Of a stretch of 64,000 nt of DNA, positions 1 through 8,481 are shown in pieces. Location of the stretch: positions 1-64,000 of the forward strand of contig CAIPFE010000003.1 of assembly GCA_903864275.1 (NCBI GenBank), read 5' to 3'. Both the position numbers and the translations under genes were made by a program. The notes below the pieces were generated by a model that searched no databases, was not told the origin of the DNA, and was given only the letters and a program-made list of their open reading frames with translations. Origin of the DNA: an uncultured Mucilaginibacter sp. GTDB lineage: Bacteria; Bacteroidota; Bacteroidia; Sphingobacteriales; Sphingobacteriaceae. Each line of letters opens with the position of its first letter. Position 1 is the first letter of the stretch.

Positions 1-138
1 CTATTAATAAAAACAATAAACCGGGGTTTTTCAGCACTGTACAATAAGGCCTCGGCATTGAAACTACGGCTCAATGAACTCCTCTGGGTGCCGGCCAGGG
101 GCGAAAATGGGCTTTTTGAGTTTTTCAGCAGACCCTAA
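1..138 (+). CDS. C-terminal end of an unidentified protein (partial)
   Basis: An open frame runs from the first base of the window to a TAA at 136-138 and encodes the last 45 residues of a protein whose start lies outside. The fragment is basic and leucine-rich and ends GLFEFFSRP. It has no recognisable motif and I do not identify the family. It is convergent with hpd, and the gap between them holds repeat sequence. The call rests only on the open frame and protein-like composition. Confidence 0.45.
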   Translation, partial: LLIKTINRGFSALYNKASALKLRLNELLWVPARGENGLFEFFSRP

Positions 139-331
139 TTAAAATCCAGAAAAATAGAAATCGACCTTTCTACATTCAAAAATAACACCCATTCCGCTCC
201 AGATAGCTATCGGGACAACATTCCGAAATTCGCATTAAAAGACTGCCATATACAACATTCGACATTTAAAAATTCCGAAATCGAAAACGGCGAAGCCCTC
301 AACGAAGTTAATCCGACTTCCGAAATCCTCC
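139..331. repeat. repeat-filled gap between convergent genes
   Basis: No gene is visible here. The gap holds a variant of the TCCCGATAGCTATCGGGA palindrome at 198-215 (one mismatch) and several CATTCGACATTT / TTCCGAAATCG units. The latter belong to the same family found near 11.05 kb, 61.05 kb and 62.9 kb, where it is translated as part of protein tails. It probably also serves the 3' ends of the two convergent genes, but no clean terminator with a T-run was seen. Confidence 0.5.
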
Positions 332-1456
332 TTACAGGTTTCCTCTCAACTCCTGCTCGTGCTCAATGGCTTCAAAAAGGGCCTTAAAATTCCCGGCGCC
401 AAATGACTTGGCTCCTTTACGCTGGATGATCTCAAAAAACAATGTTGGCCTGTCCTCCACCGGTTTGGTAAATATTTGCAGCAGGTAACCTTCATCATCA
501 CGGTCAACCAGGATGCCCAGCCTTTTTAATGGTTCAAGGTCTTCATCAATATGGCCTACCCGGTCAATTAGCTCATCATAATAAGCAGTTGGTACGGTTA
601 AAAATTCGATGCCGCGGCTTTGCAGGTCGGTAACTGTTTTAACAATGTCATGGGTGGCCAGCGCCAGGTGCTGTACGCCTTCGCCTTCGTAAAATTCAAG
701 GTATTCTTCTATCTGCGATTTCTTTTTACCCTCGGCCGGTTCATTTATCGGGAACTTAACATACCCGTTGCCATTGCTCATCACCTTGCTCATCAATGCC
801 GAATATTCGGTCGAGATCATTTTATCATCAAAGGTTAAAATATTTTTAAAACCCATTGTTTCCTCGTAAAAATGCACCCACTCGTTCATTTTATGCCAGC
901 CTACGTTGCCTACGCAATGGTCGATATATAGCAGGCCGGTAGGTTCAGGCTGATAATGCGATTCCATTTTTTCGTATCCCGGCAGAAATGTGCCATCATA
1001 ATTTTTCCGTTCCACGAAAAGATGGACCGTTTCGCCGTACAACTTTATCCCGCTGATGCACACTTCGCCGTTTTCATCGGTTAAAGTTTCAGGTGCACGA
1101 TAAGATATCGCACCACGGAGGGTAGTTTGCTTAAACGCGTCATAAGCATCATCAACTGACAACGCCAGTATCTTTACGCCATCGCCATGCTTTTTAATAT
1201 GCTCGGCTATAGGGTGGTCCGAATGCAGGGGGGTAGTTAAAACTAACCGTATCTTCCCTTGCTGTAAAACGTATGATACCCTGTCGCGCACGCCTGTTTC
1301 AGGGCCGGCATAAGCGAGGTCCTGGAAACCGAAAGCAGTTTTATAATAAAAGGCAGCCTGCTTGGCGTTGCCCACGTAAAATTCAACATGATCGGTACCG
1401 TTTAACGGTAAAAAATCAGTCGTTTTTGTTGGTTTATTTATAGTTAGTGTTTCCAT
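332..1456 (-). CDS. hpd: 4-hydroxyphenylpyruvate dioxygenase
   Basis: Converts 4-hydroxyphenylpyruvate to homogentisate in tyrosine catabolism, in the cytoplasm. The 374-residue protein has the two tandem VOC-type halves of the family and the 2-His-1-Glu iron site: His180 (in IDHCVGNV), His263 (in VQHLAL) and Glu342 (in FFEIIQR). The C-terminal helix ending SFGAGNFKALFEAIE is the usual lid of the enzyme. The ATG start fits the family's length. It lies 128 bp downstream of hmgA on the same strand, so the two are probably co-expressed. The gap between them contains a long imperfect hairpin of GTTGTAA-type repeats. Confidence 0.96.
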   Translation of the reverse strand: METLTINKPTKTTDFLPLNGTDHVEFYVGNAKQAAFYYKTAFGFQDLAYAGPETGVRDRVSYVLQQGKIRLVLTTPLHSDHPIAEHIKKHGDGVKILALSVDDAYDAFKQTTLRGAISYRAPETLTDENGEVCISGIKLYGETVHLFVERKNYDGTFLPGYEKMESHYQPEPTGLLYIDHCVGNVGWHKMNEWVHFYEETMGFKNILTFDDKMISTEYSALMSKVMSNGNGYVKFPINEPAEGKKKSQIEEYLEFYEGEGVQHLALATHDIVKTVTDLQSRGIEFLTVPTAYYDELIDRVGHIDEDLEPLKRLGILVDRDDEGYLLQIFTKPVEDRPTLFFEIIQRKGAKSFGAGNFKALFEAIEHEQELRGNL

Positions 1457-1584
1457 TTTGGTTGTAAATGTTGTAAGGGTTGTAAAAAGTTGTAATGGTT
1501 GTAAATGTTGCGGAGGGTTATAAAAGTTACGGTTGCTTCAGTCCTTATTAACCTTTACAACCACTACAACACTTTCAACTTATT
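1457..1584 (-). repeat. GTTGTAA-family inverted repeat between hmgA and hpd
   Basis: Read on the minus strand, GTTGTAGTGGTTGTAAA near the hmgA end is almost perfectly complementary to TTTACAACCATTACAAC near the hpd start. This gives a stem of about 17 bp with one mismatch and a loop of about 40-50 nt. Further GTTGTAA units extend both arms. The same family fills the gap upstream of hmgA (about 2790-2880) and the region before fahA (about 3078-3143). Confidence 0.65.
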
Positions 1585-2748
1585 TTAACTTTCGCTCGCC
1601 CAGCTCTTATAATAATTTTCATCTTCAATTTTAATAGCATCTTCTGTCAGCATTAAAGGCCTGAACGGGTCTACCATCACCGCTAGTTCATCAGTCGACT
1701 CTTTGCCGATAGATTTTTCAACTGCTCCGGGGTGGGGGCCGTGCGGGATGCCGCCAGGGTGAAGGGTTATTTGTCCTTTTACGACGCTTTTACGGCTCAT
1801 AAAATCGCCATCTACATAGTATAATAGCTCATCACTGTCTACATTGCTGTGGTTGTAAGGTGCAGGTATCGATAACGGGTGATAATCGTATTTGCGTGGC
1901 ACGAATGAACAGATCACAAAGTTATGCCCTTCAAAAGTCTGGTGAACTGGCGGCGGCTGGTGCAGGCGACCAGTTATCGGTTCAAAATCGTGTATGGAAA
2001 ATGCCCAGGGATAATGAAAACCGTCCCAGCCAATAAAATCAAAAGGGTGCGTGCCGTAGATGTAAGGATATATTAAGCCTTGTTTTTTTATCAGTATCTT
2101 AAAATCGCCTTTTTCATCATGGGTTTTCAAATTTGCCGGGCGTTTGATATCGCGCTCACAATAAGGCGATTGCTCTGTCAGCTGTCCATAAGCGTTTGTA
2201 TAGCGTTTAGGCACCCGTATCGGGCTAAAACTTTCTATAATAAAGAGGCGGTTATCGGCCGTATCAAATTCCATTTGATAAATAGTCCCGCGTGGGATGA
2301 TCAAATAATCGCCATAAGCGAATTTGATATTGCCGTAACCTGTTTTAAGTGTGCCTGTCCCGACATGTACAAAAACCACCTCATCAGCCTGGCTGTTTTT
2401 ATAAAAATAATCCGTCATTGATTTGCGCGGGGCAGCAAGCGAAATATGGAGGTCGCTGTTTACCAGCACCGGTTTACGGCTTTTTAGGTAATCATCCTCA
2501 GGCTCAATTTTAAAGCCCATCAGGCTGGTATGTTTAAGGTGTTTTTCGCGGGCAATTTTTGGCTCAACTGAATACGGTTCGCCAAGTTCCTTAACAAGCG
2601 TAGGCGGATAAGCATGATAAACCAGCGAATAAAGGCTTGAAAAGCCCTCGGTTGATACCAGCTCTTCGGCGTATAAACTACCATCAGGCTTACGGAACTG
2701 CGTATGCCGCTTTGGCGGGATAGTTCCTAAGGTATGATAAACGGGCAT
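1585..2748 (-). CDS. hmgA: homogentisate 1,2-dioxygenase
   Basis: Opens the ring of homogentisate to maleylacetoacetate with a mononuclear iron. The 387-residue protein has the two-cupin layout of the family. By homology with the human enzyme, the likely iron ligands are His300 (PYNHSN), Glu307 (DSDELL) and His336 (GIPHGPHPG). It shows the conserved IGWDGFHYPWAFSIHDFEP segment at 239-257. The length is that of the shorter bacterial form. It is upstream of hpd on the same strand and divergent from fahA. No maleylacetoacetate isomerase gene is in the window, so that step must be encoded elsewhere or dispensed with. Confidence 0.94.
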   Translation of the reverse strand: MPVYHTLGTIPPKRHTQFRKPDGSLYAEELVSTEGFSSLYSLVYHAYPPTLVKELGEPYSVEPKIAREKHLKHTSLMGFKIEPEDDYLKSRKPVLVNSDLHISLAAPRKSMTDYFYKNSQADEVVFVHVGTGTLKTGYGNIKFAYGDYLIIPRGTIYQMEFDTADNRLFIIESFSPIRVPKRYTNAYGQLTEQSPYCERDIKRPANLKTHDEKGDFKILIKKQGLIYPYIYGTHPFDFIGWDGFHYPWAFSIHDFEPITGRLHQPPPVHQTFEGHNFVICSFVPRKYDYHPLSIPAPYNHSNVDSDELLYYVDGDFMSRKSVVKGQITLHPGGIPHGPHPGAVEKSIGKESTDELAVMVDPFRPLMLTEDAIKIEDENYYKSWASES

Positions 2749-2886
2749 GTTGTTTTTTTTAAGTTGAAAACGTTAAAAAGGGTGTAGTAGTTTTAAAAGG
2801 AGTTGTAAGGGTTGTAAACGTTTGAAATGTTGTAATGGTTTTAACCTTTTCAACAATTACAACACCTACAACTTTTATAACTTAAA

Positions 2887-2994
2887 TTAATACTGCGCAA
2901 GCACGATCTTAGCGAGCACGGCGTCCCTGAAAGAAGAAGCATCACTCATTGAAGTGAGGCCCAGGGAAAAAAGAAAATGTTTTTGTATGCTCAT
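2887..2994 (-). CDS. possible 35-residue leader ORF upstream of hmgA
   Basis: An ATG at 2994 opens a 35-codon frame (starting MSIQKHFLFSLGL, ending VLAQY) immediately downstream of a good TAnnTTTG box at 3007-3014. The predicted transcript would therefore begin only a few bases before this ATG. I recognise no family. It may be a small protein, a leader ORF for the hmgA-hpd transcript, or a chance frame. It is followed by about 140 bp of GTTGTAA repeats before hmgA. Evidence is limited to the promoter position and the open frame. Confidence 0.25.
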   Translation of the reverse strand: MSIQKHFLFSLGLTSMSDASSFRDAVLAKIVLAQY

Positions 2995-3006
2995 AAATTG
3001 GTTGTA

Positions 3007-3038
3007 CAAAAGTATACGTATTATTTTTAATATGCAAG
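3007..3038 (-). promoter_or_regulatory. Bacteroidota-type promoter for hmgA-hpd
   Basis: On the minus strand TACTTTTG (3007-3014) matches the Bacteroidota -7 consensus TAnnTTTG. CTTG lies 20 nt upstream (3035-3038), close to the -33 TTTG element. It points toward the small ORF at 2994 and hmgA. Confidence 0.45.
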
Positions 3039-3077
3039 AGTGGTTGATAGAGTCCGGAAGAAGCCGCAGCGTCATGA

Positions 3078-3143
3078 CATTCCAACTTTACAACATTCCA
3101 ACTTTTTCAACAACTACAAGTCTTACAACATTTACAACAAAAT
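3078..3143. repeat. TTACAAC-family repeats upstream of fahA
   Basis: This stretch contains at least five spaced copies of (T)TACAAC/CCAACTTT units, the complement of the GTTGTAA family that flanks hmgA and hpd. No gene was seen in it. Confidence 0.5.
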
Positions 3144-3147
3144 AACT

Positions 3148-3155
3148 TAGTTTTG
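3148..3155 (+). promoter_or_regulatory. -7 box for fahA
   Basis: TAGTTTTG matches TAnnTTTG and lies 19 nt before the ATG of fahA. The -33 element is not clear because the expected region is occupied by TTACAAC repeats. Confidence 0.4.
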
Positions 3156-3174
3156 GCACAAACCAATCCAACCA

Positions 3175-4173
3175 ATGAAGTTAGTATCTTATAAAACCGA
3201 AGACCGTGAGCATTTGGGCATTTTTATAAAAGGTCATATTTATAACCTGAACTCCTGCGATAAGCTAATCCCCAATAACATGAACGAATTTTTATGGGGC
3301 GGCGATGAGTTGATGGAGCGTGCACACCGCATCAATAAAGAGATTAGCTCAGGGAAAATGGACGCGAGACAGGAACTATTTTTTGAATTGATGGCACCCG
3401 TGCCGCATCCTACCTCGTGCCGTGACGGCTATGCCTTCAGGCAGCATGTGGAAGCCGCCCGCCGAAATCGGAAGGCGCCAATGATACCCGAGTTTGACCA
3501 ATACCCTATATTTTATTTTACCAATCATAATGCCATACAAGGCGCAGGCGAGATAGAGTGCATGCCCGATCATTTCCAAAAGCTTGATTTTGAGCTTGAA
3601 GTTGCTGTTGTATTGAACAAAAAAGCCCGCAATGTAAGGGCGGCCGATGCGGATAGTTTGATAGCAGGGTATATGATTATGAATGACATGAGCGCCCGTA
3701 CCTTGCAACTGGAAGAAATGCTGCTAAATCTGGGTCCTGCAAAAGGCAAAGATTTTAGTACGGTTATTGGCCCATGGCTGGTTACGCCGGATGAGCTGGA
3801 GAAATATAAGGTGGCGCCGAAAGCCGGGCATACAGGCAATAACTATAACCTGGAGATGAAATGTGTAGTGAATGGCAAAGAAGTATCAAAAGGCAATATG
3901 GCCGATATGGATTGGACATTCGCCGAAATTATTGAACGCTGCGCCTATGGCTGCGACGTATTGCCCGGCGATGTCATCGGCTCCGGCACTGTTGGTACCG
4001 GGTGCTTTCTGGAGCTTAACGGAACAGGTTTATTGAATGATCCTAATTATCAAACCCAATGGCTGAAAAACGGCGACCTGGTTGAAATGGAGATAACGGG
4101 CCTTGGAATGCTGGGTAATATTATTAAGAAAGCGGACAGTAGCTTTTCGATACTGGAATTAAAGAAAATATAA
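3175..4173 (+). CDS. fahA: fumarylacetoacetate hydrolase family protein
   Basis: Probably cleaves fumarylacetoacetate to fumarate and acetoacetate, the last step of tyrosine breakdown. The 332-residue protein has the FAH C-terminal fold: acidic metal ligands in DFELEV (Glu140, Glu142) and MNDMSAR (Asp171), then PGDVIGSGTVGTGCF near residues 264-278. The context beside hmgA and hpd supports this substrate over other FAH-family hydrolases. It is transcribed divergently from hmgA. The ATG sits just downstream of a -7 box. Confidence 0.88.
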   Translation: MKLVSYKTEDREHLGIFIKGHIYNLNSCDKLIPNNMNEFLWGGDELMERAHRINKEISSGKMDARQELFFELMAPVPHPTSCRDGYAFRQHVEAARRNRKAPMIPEFDQYPIFYFTNHNAIQGAGEIECMPDHFQKLDFELEVAVVLNKKARNVRAADADSLIAGYMIMNDMSARTLQLEEMLLNLGPAKGKDFSTVIGPWLVTPDELEKYKVAPKAGHTGNNYNLEMKCVVNGKEVSKGNMADMDWTFAEIIERCAYGCDVLPGDVIGSGTVGTGCFLELNGTGLLNDPNYQTQWLKNGDLVEMEITGLGMLGNIIKKADSSFSILELKKI

Positions 4174-4180
4174 AAAAGCC

Positions 4181-4308
4181 GTCATTGCGAGGAACGAAGC
4201 AATCCTTGTGCATGCAAATCAAGGAAGTATAGTGTTGGATGGAACGTCATTTAATAGCCTATTTGTTTGACTGCATAGTTCAGAGATTGCTTTGTACCTC
4301 GCAATGAC
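4181..4308. repeat. GTCATTGCGAGG inverted-repeat element (MITE-like)
   Basis: The left arm at 4181-4204 begins GTCATTGCGAGGAACGAAGC. The right arm at 4285-4308 is its reverse complement with two mismatches in 24. About 80 bp lie between them. GTCATTGCGAGG arms of this type are widely scattered in bacterial genomes. Here the element fills the gap between fahA and the flavin reductase gene. Its right edge is only 2 bp from the first ATG of the next ORF. Confidence 0.8.
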
Positions 4309-4319
4309 GCATGGTCGTC

Positions 4320-5210
4320 ATGCTAACCATAAAAACATCCGATCTTTCGCCGGTGCAGCTGCAAAGCTATCTTAATGCAGCCGTTGCCCCGCGGCCGGTA
4401 TGTTTTGCATCTACCATTGATAAAGCGGGTAACATCAACCTCAGCCCGTTCAGTTACTTCAACGTGTTTAGCGTAAACCCGCCAGTTTGTGTTTTTTCGC
4501 CTTCGCGGAGGGTGAAGGATAATACCACCAAACACACGCTTGAAAACCTGAAGGAAGTGCCCGAATGTGTGATCAATATTGTAAACTATGATATGGTGCA
4601 CCAGGTATCCTTATCGAGTGTTGAATATGCCAAAGGCGTAAATGAATTTATAAAATCAGGGCTAACCATGCTGCCGTCTGACCTGGTTAAACCGCCGCGG
4701 GTTGCCGAATCGCCGGTGCAGTTTGAATGCGTGGTTAAGGATATTATCCACTTAGGCCATTCGGCGGGCGCCGGCAACCTGGTCATAGCCGAAATTAAAC
4801 TGATGCATATCAGCGAAGCCGTTTTAGATAGCGAAGGCAAGATAGACCAGCAAAAGATCGATCATGTAGCCCGACTAGGCGGTGACTGGTATTGTCGGGT
4901 AACCCCGGATAACTTATTCGAAGTGGCCAAGCCCAATAAAAATATGGGCATAGGCGTTGATGCGATACCTTTTGCCATACGTAATTCCAAGATACTAACA
5001 GGGAATGACCTTGGACAGTTAGGCAATGTAGAAGCATTACCTAACGATAATGAAATTGATGCTTATGCACAATCGCAGGAAATTAAGGAGTTGCTTGATG
5101 CAACTATTGGCGATAGCCAAACTCGCGAAATACAATTGCATTTAAAGGCTAAGAACTTGTTAGATGAGGGTAAAGTGTACGAGGCATGGATGGTGCTACT
5201 TCTTGTCTGA
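4320..5210 (+). CDS. flavin reductase-like FMN-binding protein
   Basis: The 296-residue protein matches the flavin reductase-like, split-barrel FMN-binding family: VAPRPVCFASTIDKAG near the start, then LSPFSYFNVFSVNPP, then a segment rich in Val and Ala. Such proteins reduce flavin for, or act as, partners of aromatic-compound oxygenases. A homologue often sits near tyrosine catabolism genes in Bacteroidota, so a role there is plausible but not shown. I prefer the ATG at 4320 over the one at 4311, because family members usually start M(L/I)TI and the first ATG abuts the upstream repeat element. Confidence 0.75.
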   Translation: MLTIKTSDLSPVQLQSYLNAAVAPRPVCFASTIDKAGNINLSPFSYFNVFSVNPPVCVFSPSRRVKDNTTKHTLENLKEVPECVINIVNYDMVHQVSLSSVEYAKGVNEFIKSGLTMLPSDLVKPPRVAESPVQFECVVKDIIHLGHSAGAGNLVIAEIKLMHISEAVLDSEGKIDQQKIDHVARLGGDWYCRVTPDNLFEVAKPNKNMGIGVDAIPFAIRNSKILTGNDLGQLGNVEALPNDNEIDAYAQSQEIKELLDATIGDSQTREIQLHLKAKNLLDEGKVYEAWMVLLLV

Positions 5211-5287
5211 ACCGGGATTAAACAGATTTTACTGATTTTTTTGATGATTTTTCAACTGAACGATCGAATGAAACTAAAATCCATTGA

Positions 5288-5902
5288 TCACGATTTAGAC
5301 AAAATTCCCAATTCTGCCAGCTTTTTCCTTAACTCACCCGCATTCGTAAAATGTATCGATTGTATCCCTATTTTCTCCGCAGCAACAATATTGCGGTAAT
5401 TATCATCAATAAACAACGCTTCTTGGGGATCAACCAAATGCCTGTCGAGTAATATTTGATAAAACTCCGGTGCGGGTTTGCGCATTTTTTCCGCGCCGGA
5501 TACTACAATGCCGTCAAACCAGTTCAAAAAATCATATCGTGCGAAAGCAACAGGGAACGTTTCAGCCGACCAGTTAGTGAGCGCATATATTTTGAATTTA
5601 CCGCTTTCTTTCAATTCTTTGAATATCTCCACCGTATCCCAAAACGGCTCGCCCAGCATTTCATCCCAACGGCCATAAAAGGCGCGGATATTAGCCTCAT
5701 GCTCCGGGAATTGTTTCACCAGTAGCTCTGTACCTTCGTGTAATGAACGGCCGGCATCCTGTTCCTCGTTCCAGTCGGAAGTGGTAACGGTGGCGAGGAA
5801 GTTTTTCATTTCCTGTTCATCGGAAAACAAATTGCGGTACAGGTAATCCGGGTTCCAGTCAATTAAAACCGCGCCGAGATCGAATATGATGGTGTTGATC
5901 AT
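5288..5902 (-). CDS. HAD-superfamily hydrolase (YihX-like)
   Basis: A 204-residue haloacid dehalogenase-superfamily protein. Motif I is FDLGAVLIDW with nucleophile Asp8; as in YihX-type sugar phosphatases the second Asp is replaced by Gly10. Motif II is ALTNWS, motif III the Lys of MRKPAPEFY, and motif IV LFIDDNYRNI. It is most likely a cytoplasmic phosphatase of small phosphorylated metabolites, substrate unknown. It lies downstream of the threonine operon on the same strand but is separated from thrC by two hairpins, so it is probably a separate unit. Confidence 0.85.
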   Translation of the reverse strand: MINTIIFDLGAVLIDWNPDYLYRNLFSDEQEMKNFLATVTTSDWNEEQDAGRSLHEGTELLVKQFPEHEANIRAFYGRWDEMLGEPFWDTVEIFKELKESGKFKIYALTNWSAETFPVAFARYDFLNWFDGIVVSGAEKMRKPAPEFYQILLDRHLVDPQEALFIDDNYRNIVAAEKIGIQSIHFTNAGELRKKLAELGILSKS

Positions 5903-5941
5903 AGATTAATGTTAAAAACTTTCTGCGTGAAATGTTAAAAG

Positions 5942-6010
5942 GCTGTCTGTGGGGACACAGACAGCGGAGACGAGAAAAAACATCCCGTTGTTTGTGTCCC
6001 CACAAACAAC
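5942..6010. terminator. pair of GGGGACAC hairpins between thrC and the HAD gene
   Basis: Two perfect 10-bp stems with 4-nt loops occur close together. The first is GCTGTCTGTG / CACAGACAGC (5942-5965) and the second GTTGTTTGTG / CACAAACAAC (5987-6010). Both enclose a GGGA/TCCC loop. They lie just downstream of thrC, and an A-run at about 5975-5980 gives a U-run in the thrC-strand transcript after the second stem, so termination is likely. They also resemble dispersed repeats. Confidence 0.6.
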
Positions 6011-6044
6011 AATGGTTGTCGGGTGATGTGGCGATTGCAAAATC

Positions 6045-7355
6045 TTATTCATTCTCCAGCAAATATTCCTTAAACCCTTTAAAATCCTTACCCAAAGCTA
6101 CCGAATGTTTCTCCTTTTTTGCCAGTTCCCTCACCTGTTCCGGCACATCAACTTTGCCTGCCATGCTTTTAGGGTAAACATCAGGGAATTTGCAGGGGTG
6201 CGCGGTTGATAGAAATACACCTGCCGTATCCGCCTTATATTGGTCCTGCTGCCAGTCGCGCAAGGCCTGCCAGGCAATGGCGGTATGGGGACAGGCCACG
6301 TAATCATAATTATCATTGATGAATTTAATGGCCTCTAAAGTTTCCTCATCATCATAACGATAGCCTGTCACCAGGTTTTTCAGCACATTCATTTCGCCTT
6401 TAAATAGATCGGCAATACGTACCCAATTGCTCGGGTCGCCCACATCCATGGCGTTTGAGAGGGTGGCTACCGATGGCTTTGGTTGGTACACGCCGGTTTT
6501 TAAAAATTCAGGGACGGTATCATTTACATTGGTGGCGGCAATAAAATGTTCAACAGGCAGACCCATTTTCCATGCTAAAAGGCCGGCGCCGATATTGCCG
6601 AAGTTGCCACTTGGTACCGAGAAAACCACTTTGCTAATGCCTCGCTTTAACAATTGCGCATAAGCGCTGAAATAGTAAAACGTTTGCGGGATGAGACGGG
6701 CAATATTAATGGAGTTTGCCGATGTAAGCCTGAATTTTTCTTTCAGTTCTTTATCGGTAAAGGCCTGTTTAACCAGCGCCTGGCAATCATCAAAAGTGCC
6801 GTCAATTTCAACCGCGCGTATATTTTGTCCGTTGGTGGTTAATTGCTGTTCCTGTATGTCGCTTACTTTCCCTTTCGGATATAATATGGTAACGCGGGTA
6901 TTGGGCACCCCTAAAAAGCCGAGGGCAACCGCGCCGCCGGTATCGCCCGAGGTGGCTACCAGTACATCCAGTTGTTTTTCGCCTTTCTCCAAAAAATAGC
7001 TCATCACCCGGCTCATAAACCGCGCGCCAAAATCTTTAAACGCAAGCGATGGCCCGTGCCAAAGTTCCAGCACGAATACATTCTCTTCCAGCTTTACAAT
7101 AGGGGCAAGGAAATTGATGGCATCTTCAATAATGGCTTTCAGGTCGTGGTCAGGAATATCCTCACCGATCAGTTTTTGGGCTACATGGAAAGCGATTTCA
7201 GGCAGCGTGTATTGGTCTAAATTATTTAAAAATTTATCATCAAGGCGCGGAATAGTCACCGGCATATACAGGCCTTTATCCTGCGGCATGCTGTTAAAAA
7301 CCGCCTCTTTAAATGATACGCGGGTGGATGGATTTTTGGTACTGTATAGCTGCAA
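6045..7355 (-). CDS. thrC: threonine synthase
   Basis: PLP enzyme that converts O-phosphohomoserine to threonine, the last step of the pathway. The 436-residue protein has the PLP lysine Lys107 in GPSLAFKDFG, the phosphate-binding SGDTGGA loop, and the PSGNFGN segment of the fold. The N-terminus (LYSTKNPSTRVSFKEAV) aligns with the family only if translation starts at TTG 7355; no ATG is nearby. It is the last gene of the thrA-thrB-thrC operon. The 120-bp gap to thrB is filled with repeats. Confidence 0.95.
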   Translation of the reverse strand: MQLYSTKNPSTRVSFKEAVFNSMPQDKGLYMPVTIPRLDDKFLNNLDQYTLPEIAFHVAQKLIGEDIPDHDLKAIIEDAINFLAPIVKLEENVFVLELWHGPSLAFKDFGARFMSRVMSYFLEKGEKQLDVLVATSGDTGGAVALGFLGVPNTRVTILYPKGKVSDIQEQQLTTNGQNIRAVEIDGTFDDCQALVKQAFTDKELKEKFRLTSANSINIARLIPQTFYYFSAYAQLLKRGISKVVFSVPSGNFGNIGAGLLAWKMGLPVEHFIAATNVNDTVPEFLKTGVYQPKPSVATLSNAMDVGDPSNWVRIADLFKGEMNVLKNLVTGYRYDDEETLEAIKFINDNYDYVACPHTAIAWQALRDWQQDQYKADTAGVFLSTAHPCKFPDVYPKSMAGKVDVPEQVRELAKKEKHSVALGKDFKGFKEYLLENE

Positions 7356-7360
7356 TTTGA

Positions 7361-7435
7361 TTTACGATTTTAGAATTACGAGTTACGATTTATTTTATTT
7401 CGGATTTCGGAATTTCGTCCCGATAGCTATCGGGA
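7361..7435. repeat. GATTTACGATT-family and GATAGCTATC repeats between thrB and thrC
   Basis: Units of the type GATTTACGATTTTAGAATTA lie at 7361-7393 and belong to the family that forms an inverted repeat near 18.7-18.9 kb. They are followed by a perfect 18-bp palindrome TCCCGATAGCTATCGGGA at 7418-7435. Both lie inside the thr operon transcript, before the TTG start of thrC. Confidence 0.6.
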
Positions 7436-7476
7436 TCGGATTTTAAATTCTTGCCTTTTACCTTTCTCCCTTAACC

Positions 7477-8481
7477 TCACCCAATCACCCTCGGCCCCTT
7501 GTCATTAATAGTGGATACGTAAATATTTGATCCGATATTAATACTTGTTAAGTGCTGCTGCAATTTTTGGGTAACCCGTTTTGCTGTTTCTTCATCGCGG
7601 GTAAAGGCAAAAACCGATGGCCCTGAACCGGAGATACCGAAACTTACCGCGCCTAAATTCATGGCCATTTCACGCATCAGGTAAAAATCGGGGATGAGCA
7701 TGGAACGCACGGGTTCAACCAAAATATCTTTCATGCTGCGGCCGATCAGTTCAATATCGTTCATAAACAGGCCGCTTACTAGGCCGGCGATATTGCCCCA
7801 TTGGGTAACGGCATCCTTCATTAATATTTTATTGCGGATGATCTGCCGGGCCTCGCGGGTGGGCACATCCACATCCGGGAAAACAATGGCGCACCACAAA
7901 CCGGCGGGGTGGGGCAGGCGCACTACATCAAGCGGCTCGTAGCTTCTTATTAATACAAAGCCACCCATCAAGGCAGGCGCAACATTATCCGCATGGCCAT
8001 GACCGCAGGCCATTTCCTCACCTTTCATAGCGAAGGGTAACAAAGTAGCCGGATCGGTATCATCGCCTAATAACGTTTTAATCGCAAATAAACCCGCCAC
8101 CGTACTTGCCGAGCTTGAGCCTAAGCCGCTGCCAATCGGCATTTTTTTATGGAGCTCAATATCCAACCCTATGTCAGTACGACCAACGCTTTGCAAATAA
8201 TGCTGTACGCTAACGCTCACCGTATTTTTAGCCGGATCTAGCGGCAGGCGGCCATCATCGCCGGTAATTTTGCTGATGGTGATGCCTGGTTTGTTGGTGA
8301 TACGCATCACTACTTCGTCGCCCGGCTCATTAACCGCAAAGCCCAATACATCAAACCCGCAAACTACGTTGGCAACGGTAGCCGGGGCAAAAACGGAAAT
8401 ACTGCTTCCCGCCCCCCGACCCCCTAAAGGGGGAGAAGTGGCGGCGGATGGATTTTTCAAACCTTCTATATTTTCTTCCAT
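7477..8481 (-). CDS. thrB: homoserine kinase with a repeat-encoded N-terminal insertion
   Basis: Phosphorylates homoserine (GHMP kinase family). The ATP loop PIGSGLGSSSAS is at residues 115-126 and the substrate motif VFAPATVANVVCGFDVLG at 30-47. The canonical protein would begin near residue 27. Residues about 9-26 (including SPPLGGRGA at 16-24) are extra and are encoded by a CCCCCTAAAGGGGG repeat at 8411-8435. I chose ATG 8481 over the TTG at 8493. A second, inverted copy of the repeat lies upstream at 8501-8525, so the start codon sits in the loop of a potential long hairpin. Second gene of the thr operon. Confidence 0.93.
   Translation of the reverse strand: MEENIEGLKNPSAATSPPLGGRGAGSSISVFAPATVANVVCGFDVLGFAVNEPGDEVVMRITNKPGITISKITGDDGRLPLDPAKNTVSVSVQHYLQSVGRTDIGLDIELHKKMPIGSGLGSSSASTVAGLFAIKTLLGDDTDPATLLPFAMKGEEMACGHGHADNVAPALMGGFVLIRSYEPLDVVRLPHPAGLWCAIVFPDVDVPTREARQIIRNKILMKDAVTQWGNIAGLVSGLFMNDIELIGRSMKDILVEPVRSMLIPDFYLMREMAMNLGAVSFGISGSGPSVFAFTRDEETAKRVTQKLQQHLTSINIGSNIYVSTINDKGPRVIG

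Noticed and set aside
5932..6177. 81-codon plus-strand frame over the thrC 3' end
   Set aside because: It spans the two hairpins and the antisense of thrC and has no family resemblance.
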